IMG/VR virus record: IMGVR_UViG_3300042541_000805
Location: 1-64,000 of that record
Source: a virus
DNA length: 64,000 nucleotides
Reading direction: 5' to 3' (one strand)
The position numbers and the translations under genes are program-made. The notes below the pieces were generated by a model. It did no database searches and was not told where the DNA came from. It was given only the letters and a program-made list of their open reading frames with translations. Below, piece after piece: positions 57,020 through 64,000 of the stretch (the stretch's first letter is position 1; the number at the start of each line of letters is the position of its first letter).

Positions 57020-57750
57020 TATACTCCTTGTCTTTGTTTAAGTTCTGAATATTGCATTAAATCATTATCTTTTAGGTTAATACCTAAGAATGATAATATT
57101 CTAACAGCTAAATCATTAAAGTTTTGTTGATTCCATTCTAAGAATTCTGAACTTACACCGGGTATAATACCAACTGCTGTAATTACAGGTCTTCCTCCAG
57201 ATACAGTATATCTAACTACCCTATTGTCAGGTCTTTTTAAATATGTTAATTTATATGCTGAATATGTAACATTTGATGACGCAGGGTATACTTTTATAGT
57301 AGCATTATTAACCATATAGTATGGATTTTCTAATGTCGGTTGAGCTATACTTGAACTTAATTGTTTAGCTAATCTTTGCTCATTTACTCTAGTAGAAGGA
57401 TAAACTACTTCTTGCCCACTTATTGTTTGATACCTATATAAATCTGTAGTATAACCATAATTAGGTAATGCCTGTAAGTCAATAATTCCGCTAGAATCTG
57501 CCGTAACTGCTGTTAATGGAATCCTAAAAGGAACCATATCTGCCTCAATCTTATTTGTTTTAGCATAAGCCACAGGTGGTATAGGATTACCATATTGGTA
57601 TCTTTGTATCTCACCAATGTATTCCTCCCATAACTGAACACTAGCAGCATATGCAGCTATATTATATTCAGGAATAGTGAATGCTCCGTCTTGTGCTTTA
57701 TTTGCTAAAACACTAACAAAGTTATATAAATCAACACTACTTATTGCCAT
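57019..57750 (-). CDS. Head-tail connector/adaptor protein (243 aa)
   Basis: A helical N-terminus (VDLYNFVSVLANKAQDGAFT; YNIAAYAASVQLWEEYIGE) precedes a mixed beta domain with FRIPLTAVTADSSGIIDLQ and YLKRPDN. The ATG at 57750 is 4 nt after the -7 box; a TTG five codons upstream lies in the box and is rejected. First gene of the connector-tail unit. Confidence 0.65.
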   Translation of the reverse strand: MAISSVDLYNFVSVLANKAQDGAFTIPEYNIAAYAASVQLWEEYIGEIQRYQYGNPIPPVAYAKTNKIEADMVPFRIPLTAVTADSSGIIDLQALPNYGYTTDLYRYQTISGQEVVYPSTRVNEQRLAKQLSSSIAQPTLENPYYMVNNATIKVYPASSNVTYSAYKLTYLKRPDNRVVRYTVSGGRPVITAVGIIPGVSSEFLEWNQQNFNDLAVRILSFLGINLKDNDLMQYSELKQRQGV

Positions 57751-57754
57751 AAGA

Positions 57755-57762
57755 CAAAGATA
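57755..57762 (-). promoter_or_regulatory. -7 box, predicted leaderless promoter of the connector unit
   Basis: TATCTTTG on the minus strand, 4 nt before ATG and one base after the terminator's T run. Confidence 0.65.
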
Positions 57763-57763
57763 C

Positions 57764-57799
57764 AAAAAAAAAGAGCCACCTTTTTTAGGGGCAGCTCCT
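57764..57799 (-). terminator. Terminator of the 58728 gene
   Basis: On the minus strand an imperfect hairpin (AGGAGCTGCCCC with GGTGGCTC) ends in nine T. The stem has a bulge, so it is weaker than the one after the capsid gene. Confidence 0.65.
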
Positions 57800-57855
57800 T
57801 AACTAAAACTAAAACTATTACTATGATATTAAACAAAGACTCACAAAAATAGTAT

Positions 57856-58728
57856 TTATTTTGACAATTCCAAAACTTTCTCTTTTAGTTCTTCAAAAGT
57901 TTTTTGGTTTTCTGTAGCCATTAAGAAGTCTGCTAAGTAATCAGACGCATCTTTACCAGCTGGTAATATAGTAATCAATCCCTTTGTATCACACCAAACG
58001 ATTTGACCTGCTACATCTCTAGAAGATACAACATTCTTATCTAAGGCTGTCATAGCGAAGTATTTAAATTCGTTTCTAGGTGACTTATGGAACTTCAAGA
58101 ATAACTGAGGATTTTTTTCAGCCTTATCGATATACTTGTTAATTACTTGTTTTTCTGTTAATTTAGAGGTATCAATACCTAATACACGAGCATAGTGATA
58201 CATTGCCTCTAAGTTATTATCTACATCATACCAAGCAGCTTCTACCGCTTTACGTTTACCAGTAATAACATCAAAGTTATCTTCTGCTTCTTTTTCGATA
58301 TTTAATTCTCTAAATACAGGCGGTTTATTTGTATTTCTTTGCTTATTAGCTTCATTTTGATTTGTTGCACGTAAAAACTTTAGTAATGAAACTTGCGTTT
58401 TAGGTACAATTAAACGACCTCTATGGAACTCAATATCTCCAGCTTTAGTAAACTCAGGGTCTACATTCTGCTCATCAGCAAAAATAGAAGATGAACCTGA
58501 TAGATATCTAATGGTTCTTTCAGTTTCCGTTTCAGGGTCATAGATAAAATCTTTTGACGATGCAATATGCAAAGGTCTAAAAGGTCTTAATGGATCATTA
58601 GATCTATCAATCAATTCAAAAATTACGTGATTTTTTTCTTTTGAAGTAGGTGCTTTATACACATTACTCGTAGGGGCTTTCTTCGCACCGAAGTTAGGAT
58701 TCCCTTTTTTTGGGGTTTGTTCAGACAT
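57856..58728 (-). CDS. Virion-type structural protein after the capsid gene (290 aa)
   Basis: N-terminal basic, Pro/Ser-rich tail (PKKGNPNFGAKKAPTSNVYK), then a folded part with RPLHIASSKDFIYDPETETE and a helical C-terminus. Transcribed alone between two terminators. A capsid decoration, head-completion or virion-DNA protein is possible; no family recognised. Confidence 0.6.
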   Translation of the reverse strand: MSEQTPKKGNPNFGAKKAPTSNVYKAPTSKEKNHVIFELIDRSNDPLRPFRPLHIASSKDFIYDPETETERTIRYLSGSSSIFADEQNVDPEFTKAGDIEFHRGRLIVPKTQVSLLKFLRATNQNEANKQRNTNKPPVFRELNIEKEAEDNFDVITGKRKAVEAAWYDVDNNLEAMYHYARVLGIDTSKLTEKQVINKYIDKAEKNPQLFLKFHKSPRNEFKYFAMTALDKNVVSSRDVAGQIVWCDTKGLITILPAGKDASDYLADFLMATENQKTFEELKEKVLELSK

Positions 58729-58762
58729 TTTTACTTGTTATTTAATTTATAATTCTTTTATT

Positions 58763-58792
58763 AAAAAAGGGGGGTACAATTAGCACCCCCCC
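58763..58792 (-). terminator. Strong terminator after the capsid gene
   Basis: On the minus strand GGGGGGTGC pairs with GTACCCCCC (9 bp, one G-U), 5-nt loop, then six T. Located 14 bases past the capsid stop. Confidence 0.85.
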
Positions 58793-58806
58793 TAGTTTTG
58801 ATATCA

Positions 58807-60147
58807 CTATGCTTTGTAAACTCTAGCAAAACGGTTAACACCGAATACTTGTAAGCCTTCTTTAGCAATGTGTGAAATAGTCAATTCCATTTTACCTGAA
58901 GTAGGTACTTTTGCAAGTCCTCCAGTATCAAATTTGTAGAATCTTTGACCATTGTACAATTGGTAACGTAAACCAAATGAATTAACTGATTCGCCACTAG
59001 CAGCGTCACGTTGTGAATCCATAGGAATTAATACTCCGTTATCATCCCATTTAGATGAAGCAACACCGTATTGAGCTCCTGCGTTGAATCCCATGTATTT
59101 CTTCATGTGGAATGTACGACCATGGATAGTGTATGACGTGAATCCTTGAGCGATAGCAATTTCTTTGCTACCATTGAAAGATCCGTAGTTAATAGCACCA
59201 GCATTGTATTTGTTTTGGATGAAGTTTTGAACAGCAATGTATTGATTTGTGTCCATTAACCAATGATACTCATTAGCACCAACTTCTTTATCTAATCCTT
59301 TTGCGATGTTATCCAAAGCAGTTGCATCAAATGAAGAGTAAGTAACAGCGATACCACCATCAATGATTTGAGGAATTAAACCTGCTGAAGTTTGAGAAAC
59401 TCCTGTGTTGTTAGACTCTGTACCAAACATATGTTTAGCCTCACGAGCATCCATAAAACGCATATCAGCAGTTTGAATACCTCTGTATGAGTAAGCACCT
59501 ACTGTGTTTTCAGGGAAAACTCTTTCAGCTAAAGCTCTGTCAGTAGTAGTGTAGTCTTCACGAACTTCAGTACATAAACCATTAACGGTAATGTCTTGAC
59601 GTTGTAATGAACCACCAACTTCTGAAGCCTCACCTACTGCACGACCTCTGAACAATAAATTTGTTTCAGCACCGTTACAAGAGAATGATTGAGTAGATAA
59701 TAAAGGTTTAACTACACACTCTGTATCAGAGTTAACAGCTGTAATTTGACCTTGAACACCAATAGCAGCAGCAGTAGCTGTGTTATTAGCGATTTCAACG
59801 ATCTCACCAACACGTAATGGAGATGATGAATCAAATACAAATGAAGAATCAATTGTAATAGTAACTGCTGCACCCGCTGCTGGAGTTTCAGTTGAAGCTG
59901 AAGCTACCAATACGTAAGGAGCACGTCTATTTGCAGGCTCTACATGAGAAAATGCTTGGTTAGGAGAGAAAGTTTCTTTTCCAGCCAAAGTAGTTGTGAT
60001 CATGTAGTAATCATTCCACCACTTGTATTTGTCTACGTATTTCTCGTAGTAGTTAGGGGTAATTAAGTCTAATGTAGACAATAATCCCTGATTTGCAGCT
60101 CCTACGACAGCGGTAGGATTAATTGCACTTGGGTTAGTTAACGCCAT
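58807..60147 (-). CDS. Major capsid protein (446 aa)
   Basis: The HK97-fold candidate: right length, follows portal and scaffold genes, and is closed by the strongest terminator. The N-terminal arm (LLSTLDLITPNYYEKYVDKY) precedes a beta-rich insertion (about 85-170). Then come EVREDYTTTDRALAERVFPE, a spine-like helix region, and a C-terminal beta domain with SGKMELTISHIAKEGLQVFG. Its codon use and evenly spaced G/A-rich codons differ slightly from its neighbours, as for a highly expressed gene. Confidence 0.8.
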   Translation of the reverse strand: MALTNPSAINPTAVVGAANQGLLSTLDLITPNYYEKYVDKYKWWNDYYMITTTLAGKETFSPNQAFSHVEPANRRAPYVLVASASTETPAAGAAVTITIDSSFVFDSSSPLRVGEIVEIANNTATAAAIGVQGQITAVNSDTECVVKPLLSTQSFSCNGAETNLLFRGRAVGEASEVGGSLQRQDITVNGLCTEVREDYTTTDRALAERVFPENTVGAYSYRGIQTADMRFMDAREAKHMFGTESNNTGVSQTSAGLIPQIIDGGIAVTYSSFDATALDNIAKGLDKEVGANEYHWLMDTNQYIAVQNFIQNKYNAGAINYGSFNGSKEIAIAQGFTSYTIHGRTFHMKKYMGFNAGAQYGVASSKWDDNGVLIPMDSQRDAASGESVNSFGLRYQLYNGQRFYKFDTGGLAKVPTSGKMELTISHIAKEGLQVFGVNRFARVYKA

Positions 60148-60167
60148 TTTGTTTGTTATTTAAGTTA

Positions 60168-61244
60168 TTAAAAAAGTTTATTTGCAATAAAGTCTGCAAT
60201 ATCATCGTTTTTTTGAATAACAGGAGCTGAAGGGTTGGGTGACATTTGAGTATTCTTAATACCTTTAAGCCAGTCATCTTGTGCTTTTGCAACTTGTTGC
60301 GTTACAGCACTTCTTACTATAGCTTCTTTATTTCTAAGGAATGCCATGTCTTCTGCTAATTTACGAGCATTAACTTTGCCATCCTCACTTATATATGGTT
60401 TAAAAAATACGCTTACATCTTTGCCAAGCATTTTCATATCTTCAATCAATGGACTCATCACATCTTCGCCTACAGCAAAATCAAACTGTTCGTTTTCTCT
60501 TAATGCAATTGAAATTTTGTTAAAATCCTTCATCGATTCTGATACCGAACTTTCCCATTGCCTATTAGCCTCTTCGACTTGTGCTTGTAATTCTGCCTGA
60601 TCAATTACAGGTTCATTACTTACCGGGTTTAAGTTTGGTAACTTAATCTCTGATTTTTTTGATTCAAAGAACTGTAATGCTTCCTTAGCATCTGCTTTCA
60701 GTTTTCGACCATAAGCTCTTCTTTCCTGATCGGTTAAAAGGTCTTCGTCTAAACCTAATCCATACGTTGATGACATTTCATCCTCGATGTCCTCTGTTGT
60801 CCATTCGGGGTTTTGTGCTTTTAAAAACTCAGCAACCAATTGGTCTTGAGATTTAGAACTATAATCTTGAGTCTGTACAGACAAAAAATCATTTAGCTCT
60901 TTTAGCTTACCTTCACGAATGTAGTCATATATTACCTTGCTATTCTCATCCAAATCTGATTGGCTCATAGAAGTTAACTTTGATTCAAGCTCTGCCTTTT
61001 CAGCAATAACTTTTTCATAGTCACTCTTGTTAACCACTTCATTTACTAATTCCTGTTCAGGAGTAGTTGGAGTTTGATTAGTTTCAGTTGTCGGTTGTGT
61101 TCCTTCTACCTGTTCGGTTTCATGTGGAACAACTTCCGTTGACTCTTTAAATTCATTTAAAAAAGATGTATCCGTTGATGCATCTGTTGTTTGGGTTCCA
61201 GTTACGTTGAAAGCCTCAAACGGGAAATCGTTAAGTTCTGACAT
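60168..61244 (-). CDS. Scaffold-like protein (358 aa)
   Basis: Acidic, low complexity in the first 90 residues (Thr/Glu/Gln-rich), then charged coiled coils (YEKVIAEKAELESKLTSMSQ; LKADAKEALQFFESKKSEIK). The C-terminal basic helix (VTQQVAKAQDDWLKGIKN) could bind the capsid protein. Place between portal and capsid is the usual one for a scaffold. Confidence 0.75.
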   Translation of the reverse strand: MSELNDFPFEAFNVTGTQTTDASTDTSFLNEFKESTEVVPHETEQVEGTQPTTETNQTPTTPEQELVNEVVNKSDYEKVIAEKAELESKLTSMSQSDLDENSKVIYDYIREGKLKELNDFLSVQTQDYSSKSQDQLVAEFLKAQNPEWTTEDIEDEMSSTYGLGLDEDLLTDQERRAYGRKLKADAKEALQFFESKKSEIKLPNLNPVSNEPVIDQAELQAQVEEANRQWESSVSESMKDFNKISIALRENEQFDFAVGEDVMSPLIEDMKMLGKDVSVFFKPYISEDGKVNARKLAEDMAFLRNKEAIVRSAVTQQVAKAQDDWLKGIKNTQMSPNPSAPVIQKNDDIADFIANKLF

Positions 61245-61269
61245 ATATTTATCTTTATAATTCTGTTTG

Positions 61270-61277
61270 CAAAAATA
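61270..61277 (-). promoter_or_regulatory. -7 box of the scaffold-capsid unit
   Basis: TATTTTTG on the minus strand, 25 nt before the ATG at 61244. Confidence 0.5.
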
Positions 61278-61298
61278 CTGAAAAAATCAATATATTTT

Positions 61299-63749
61299 TT
61301 ATTGCATCATTTTGGGGTTTTCACCACCTTGTTGTTCCATCATCATTTGCTCCTCTTCACTCATCATCTGCTCTTCACCACCTTGTTGCATACCTTGCTC
61401 CATTGCTTGTTGCTCTTGCATCATAGCTTGTTGTTGAGCCATAGCTTCTTGCTCTTGTTGTTGTTGTGCATTAAGCATAACAGCTAAAGGAACCTCTGCT
61501 AATATCTTTTGTTCCATAGCTCCATTAGATTTAAGAATCTCTTCTAGTATCTTAGTTTGTTGAGCCATTATACCTTTCATTTCTTCAAGACCCATCATTG
61601 TTTGACCTTTTAACTGCTCTTTCAATTGAATTAATTGAGCATCAGCTTGAGCCTTAGCCATTGCAGCACCTTGTTGTTGCTGTACAGCGTATTCGGTATT
61701 CTTTTGTGCGTCTTCTTGTTTTTCTTTACGATACTTGTTTTCTGTTACCTTTAAGTATTGGTAAGCTACCTTAATATTAGGGATAGACATTAACATATAC
61801 TTATCAGAAGGTTTAATAGTACCTGCTTGAATAGAGATATCAATAGCTCTAGCTAATTCTTCTTTTTTAGCATCGTCAGGTAACATTTCTAAAGAAACTC
61901 CAAAGTTAATATTAGCAGCATCCTTATTAAGATGAATGAATTTTAAATCATCACCACCAACAACTTTAGCATAACCTTCATAAGCCTTACCTTTAAGACA
62001 TACAATGTCTTGAACTAATATAGCACACTTCTTTAATGTTCTATTCATAATATCTACAAATGCATCGTAGATAAATGATGTTGCGTTATTAGAAGCGTTT
62101 AATGCTAACTGAGTAGTTCTAAAACCAGCTCTAGCATCTACTGCTGCTCCATCTGAAGCCTCATTTAATCCTGTATCATCACGTAATGTACCTAATAAAT
62201 AGTTATAAGTAGCAATTAATTCTTGTAGTTGGTTACCCATACCATTTGGTAAGGTTTCAATAGGTCTGAACTGCTTGTATGAACCATCTTCATTAATAGC
62301 CCTATAGTAGTAGTTACCTGTTTGATCGTAAATTTCTTGCAGTTCTAATGGTGATAATGAATTACCTAAACCTAAGTCTACATCTTCTAAGCCATCAATA
62401 GCAACTGCAAGTCCTGCTGGTCTAGCCTTTGCGATTAAGATTTGTAGCTTGTACCTAATCATTTGCATCTGATCGATTGTAGGGATCATTGACTCTATCA
62501 AAGGCTTATTATTCATTTGATAGTTATTAGGCATATAGATTGTAATCGGCAATTGTACTTCTGATAAATCATCCTTAGATTTAATCATATCAGTTTCCAA
62601 GCCATAGTTGAACATATAGTCAGTTTGTAAAATTAAACTAAACTTATATACAACCTTATCTTTCATTTCAATAATCTCACGCTTGAACTTAGAGTTTTTA
62701 GGAGCCTCGTAAGAAGCATCTCTTTTATTCACCGTAAACCCACCATAAGCATTTTCTTTCTTTTCAAACTTTTGATTTCTTGTAGTTATGTAATAACCAT
62801 TTAAAACCATGATATTTGAATCATCGTATGGTCTGTATGTATTGTTAGCGTATGCAGATGCGTTATTATAAAACACATTTCCATTACCCCATACTGATCT
62901 TACTTTATTTGCAATGTCTTGGTATTCTGCTTCTGTAAACTGATTTCCAGCTGCTAAACGTAAATCGTGTAACGACATAGGAATAACTTCCCCTGCGTAT
63001 ACAATATTACTAAAGTCAGACTCTTCGCTATAAGATGTAACTAAGTTCTCAGGCTTAATCCTTTTAATAGTTACTCTACCTTTATAGTCAATAAAAGTAC
63101 GTGTACCCGCTACACCACATTCAATGGTATCTCTAATCAAACGTCTTTTAAGTTCTGGGTATTTATTCTCATTAACAATTAATTGAAGGATCTCTTCAAA
63201 TACAATCTCTTCAGTTTGCTTGTTATTTAAATCAAAATATAAATCGATTTCTGTATCTGACTCTGCTTCTCTAACGTGTTCAGGCATTAATTGAAGACCA
63301 CTCATTTCTTCTAATTGAGCAATATCTTCTTTTTTACGCATCATAAACTTAGACTTTTCTTTCTTCTGCATCTTTTCAGCAGCAATTACCGGGTCTAGGT
63401 TAGTAGCAGAAACTTTCTCATCACGCTTCATAAAACCATTAGTAATAATTTCTACGAATTTAGGTGCAGGAGAAGTAATCTTCCATGAGATATTAGCAAA
63501 AGCTGACGGCTTATTCTCAAGACCTATACGTGGTAAGTATTGTTCTACAGGTTGTGAACCTAAAGCATATAGCCTATTCATAGAAAAACGAGCTACCCTT
63601 TGGTTATAAGCCTGTCCGTCTAATCCAATAGATTTTCTTTCTATATACTTTGCAAACGAAAATATGTAATCCTTAGAACTTTTAATTTCATCAGGAGCAT
63701 ACGGATTAGGTAAACTCATACCTAAATCTTGATACGGTGTGTCAGCCAT
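61299..63749 (-). CDS. Portal protein (816 aa)
   Basis: The dodecameric ring at the packaging vertex. It has a basic N-terminal part (IERKSIGLDGQAYNQRVARF), a core with GVAGTRTFIDYKGRVTIKRI and IYMPNNYQMNNKPLIESMIP, and long helices near 500-600 (LNEASDGAAVDARAGFRTTQ) as in P22-type portals. The last 150 residues are Gln/Met-rich (for example QQQQEQEAMAQQQAMMQEQQ), probably a barrel-like coiled coil. Length is near that of P22 gp1 and large podovirus portals. Confidence 0.85.
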   Translation of the reverse strand: MADTPYQDLGMSLPNPYAPDEIKSSKDYIFSFAKYIERKSIGLDGQAYNQRVARFSMNRLYALGSQPVEQYLPRIGLENKPSAFANISWKITSPAPKFVEIITNGFMKRDEKVSATNLDPVIAAEKMQKKEKSKFMMRKKEDIAQLEEMSGLQLMPEHVREAESDTEIDLYFDLNNKQTEEIVFEEILQLIVNENKYPELKRRLIRDTIECGVAGTRTFIDYKGRVTIKRIKPENLVTSYSEESDFSNIVYAGEVIPMSLHDLRLAAGNQFTEAEYQDIANKVRSVWGNGNVFYNNASAYANNTYRPYDDSNIMVLNGYYITTRNQKFEKKENAYGGFTVNKRDASYEAPKNSKFKREIIEMKDKVVYKFSLILQTDYMFNYGLETDMIKSKDDLSEVQLPITIYMPNNYQMNNKPLIESMIPTIDQMQMIRYKLQILIAKARPAGLAVAIDGLEDVDLGLGNSLSPLELQEIYDQTGNYYYRAINEDGSYKQFRPIETLPNGMGNQLQELIATYNYLLGTLRDDTGLNEASDGAAVDARAGFRTTQLALNASNNATSFIYDAFVDIMNRTLKKCAILVQDIVCLKGKAYEGYAKVVGGDDLKFIHLNKDAANINFGVSLEMLPDDAKKEELARAIDISIQAGTIKPSDKYMLMSIPNIKVAYQYLKVTENKYRKEKQEDAQKNTEYAVQQQQGAAMAKAQADAQLIQLKEQLKGQTMMGLEEMKGIMAQQTKILEEILKSNGAMEQKILAEVPLAVMLNAQQQQEQEAMAQQQAMMQEQQAMEQGMQQGGEEQMMSEEEQMMMEQQGGENPKMMQ

Positions 63750-63773
63750 TAATTATTATTTTACTAATATTCA

Positions 63774-63781
63774 CAAAGATA
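63774..63781 (-). promoter_or_regulatory. -7 box of the portal gene
   Basis: TATCTTTG on the minus strand, 24 nt before the portal ATG; repeated at 49-56 by the terminal overlap. Confidence 0.55.
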
Positions 63782-63799
63782 GTGAAAAAATGTCAAAGG

Positions 63800-64000
63800 T
63801 TATTTTTTAGTAGATTTACCATTCTTACCCTGACGAGCTCTATTTGAACCTTGTGCTTCTTTAACTAGCTTTCCAGATTTAGTGTGACTCATATCTTTGC
63901 CATCACCAACTTTACTTCCTGCTAATCTATTAGCTTTATTCAAACCATCTCGGTATTTAATACGTTCAGGTGTTGCATGGTACTCTTTATTGTACTCATT
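63800..64000 (-). CDS. Small basic protein, second copy cut by window end
   Basis: Codes for the last two-thirds of the same basic protein as 75-365, with three substitutions (K to R and V to L in adjacent codons, and D to N near the C-terminus). Its start would lie beyond the window. It most likely represents another strain's version of the same gene. Confidence 0.75.
   Translation of the reverse strand, partial: NEYNKEYHATPERIKYRDGLNKANRLAGSKVGDGKDMSHTKSGKLVKEAQGSNRARQGKNGKSTKK

Larger units (their letters stand above)
63726..64000. repeat. Right copy of near-identical terminal repeat
   Basis: Matches 1-275 without gaps and with 8 substitutions (about 3%). The first 97 and last 73 bases are identical, so the differences cluster in the middle. 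Confidence 0.9.

Noticed and set aside
57751-57765. TTG start for the connector gene
   Set aside because: It lies within the -7 box; the ATG at 57750 follows at leaderless spacing.
1-64000. Prophage (integrase, att sites)
   Set aside because: No integrase, excisionase or repressor cassette was recognised, and the ends overlap each other instead of joining host DNA.

Overview
The window looks like one full circular or circularly permuted genome unit of a lytic, podovirus-like phage of a Bacteroidota host, probably a flavobacterium. The evidence is low-GC DNA, at least eighteen TAnnTTTG boxes (the Bacteroidota -7 element) placed just upstream of genes, and a complete virion set (portal, capsid, terminase, ejection proteins, S74 fibre, M15 endolysin) with no integrase or tail-sheath gene. 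The first 275 bases recur as the last 275 (offset 63725) with 8 mismatches, so the unit is about 63.7 kb. The mismatches suggest a population or metagenome assembly.

Layout. (1) 1-4.9 kb, mixed strands: a small basic protein; an RNA locus on the minus strand with a hairpin-rich stretch, a terminator, an unidentified folded RNA (826-916) and a tmRNA gene (969-1259); an HExxH protein; a membrane-anchored protein; a GroES co-chaperonin; a metallophosphoesterase; and a string of tiny Lys/Arg-rich proteins. (2) 4.9-10.4 kb, minus: large terminase, a winged-helix protein beside it, a second GroES-like protein, a DUF2829 (Tad2-type) protein, and a replication-initiator-like winged-helix protein read away from three 18-19 bp inverted repeats. 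(3) 10.5-11.5 kb: non-coding, with repeats and a tRNA-like element; the divergence point of the two main transcription directions and the best origin candidate. (4) 11.5-28.0 kb, plus: a tight block of over 40 small genes, mostly acidic and unrecognised, with a C5 methyltransferase, a membrane glucosaminidase, a Rad52-like annealing protein, a DnaB-like ATPase, a DnaA domain IV protein, a PD-(D/E)XK nuclease, an SSB and a dATP/dGTP diphosphohydrolase-like protein. No DNA or RNA polymerase was seen. (5) 28.0-28.4 kb: a regulatory gap with paired inverted repeats. (6) 28.5-63.7 kb, minus: lysis genes, fibres, a 3052-residue ejection polyprotein with an HEVGH motif, two smaller ejection proteins, tail and connector proteins, capsid, scaffold and portal.

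How it works together (inference). The phage appears to rely on host polymerases and brings its own origin recognition, helicase, SSB and recombination proteins. The late region is divided by terminator-then-promoter pairs. Six genes have the -7 box 3-6 nt before ATG, which predicts leaderless mRNAs. The tmRNA, the two GroES-like proteins and the folded RNA suggest that the phage manages translation and folding during infection. The tmRNA is the most striking feature: its tRNA-like ends, G3-U70 pair, P2 helix and a tag frame ending in LAA can all be read directly.
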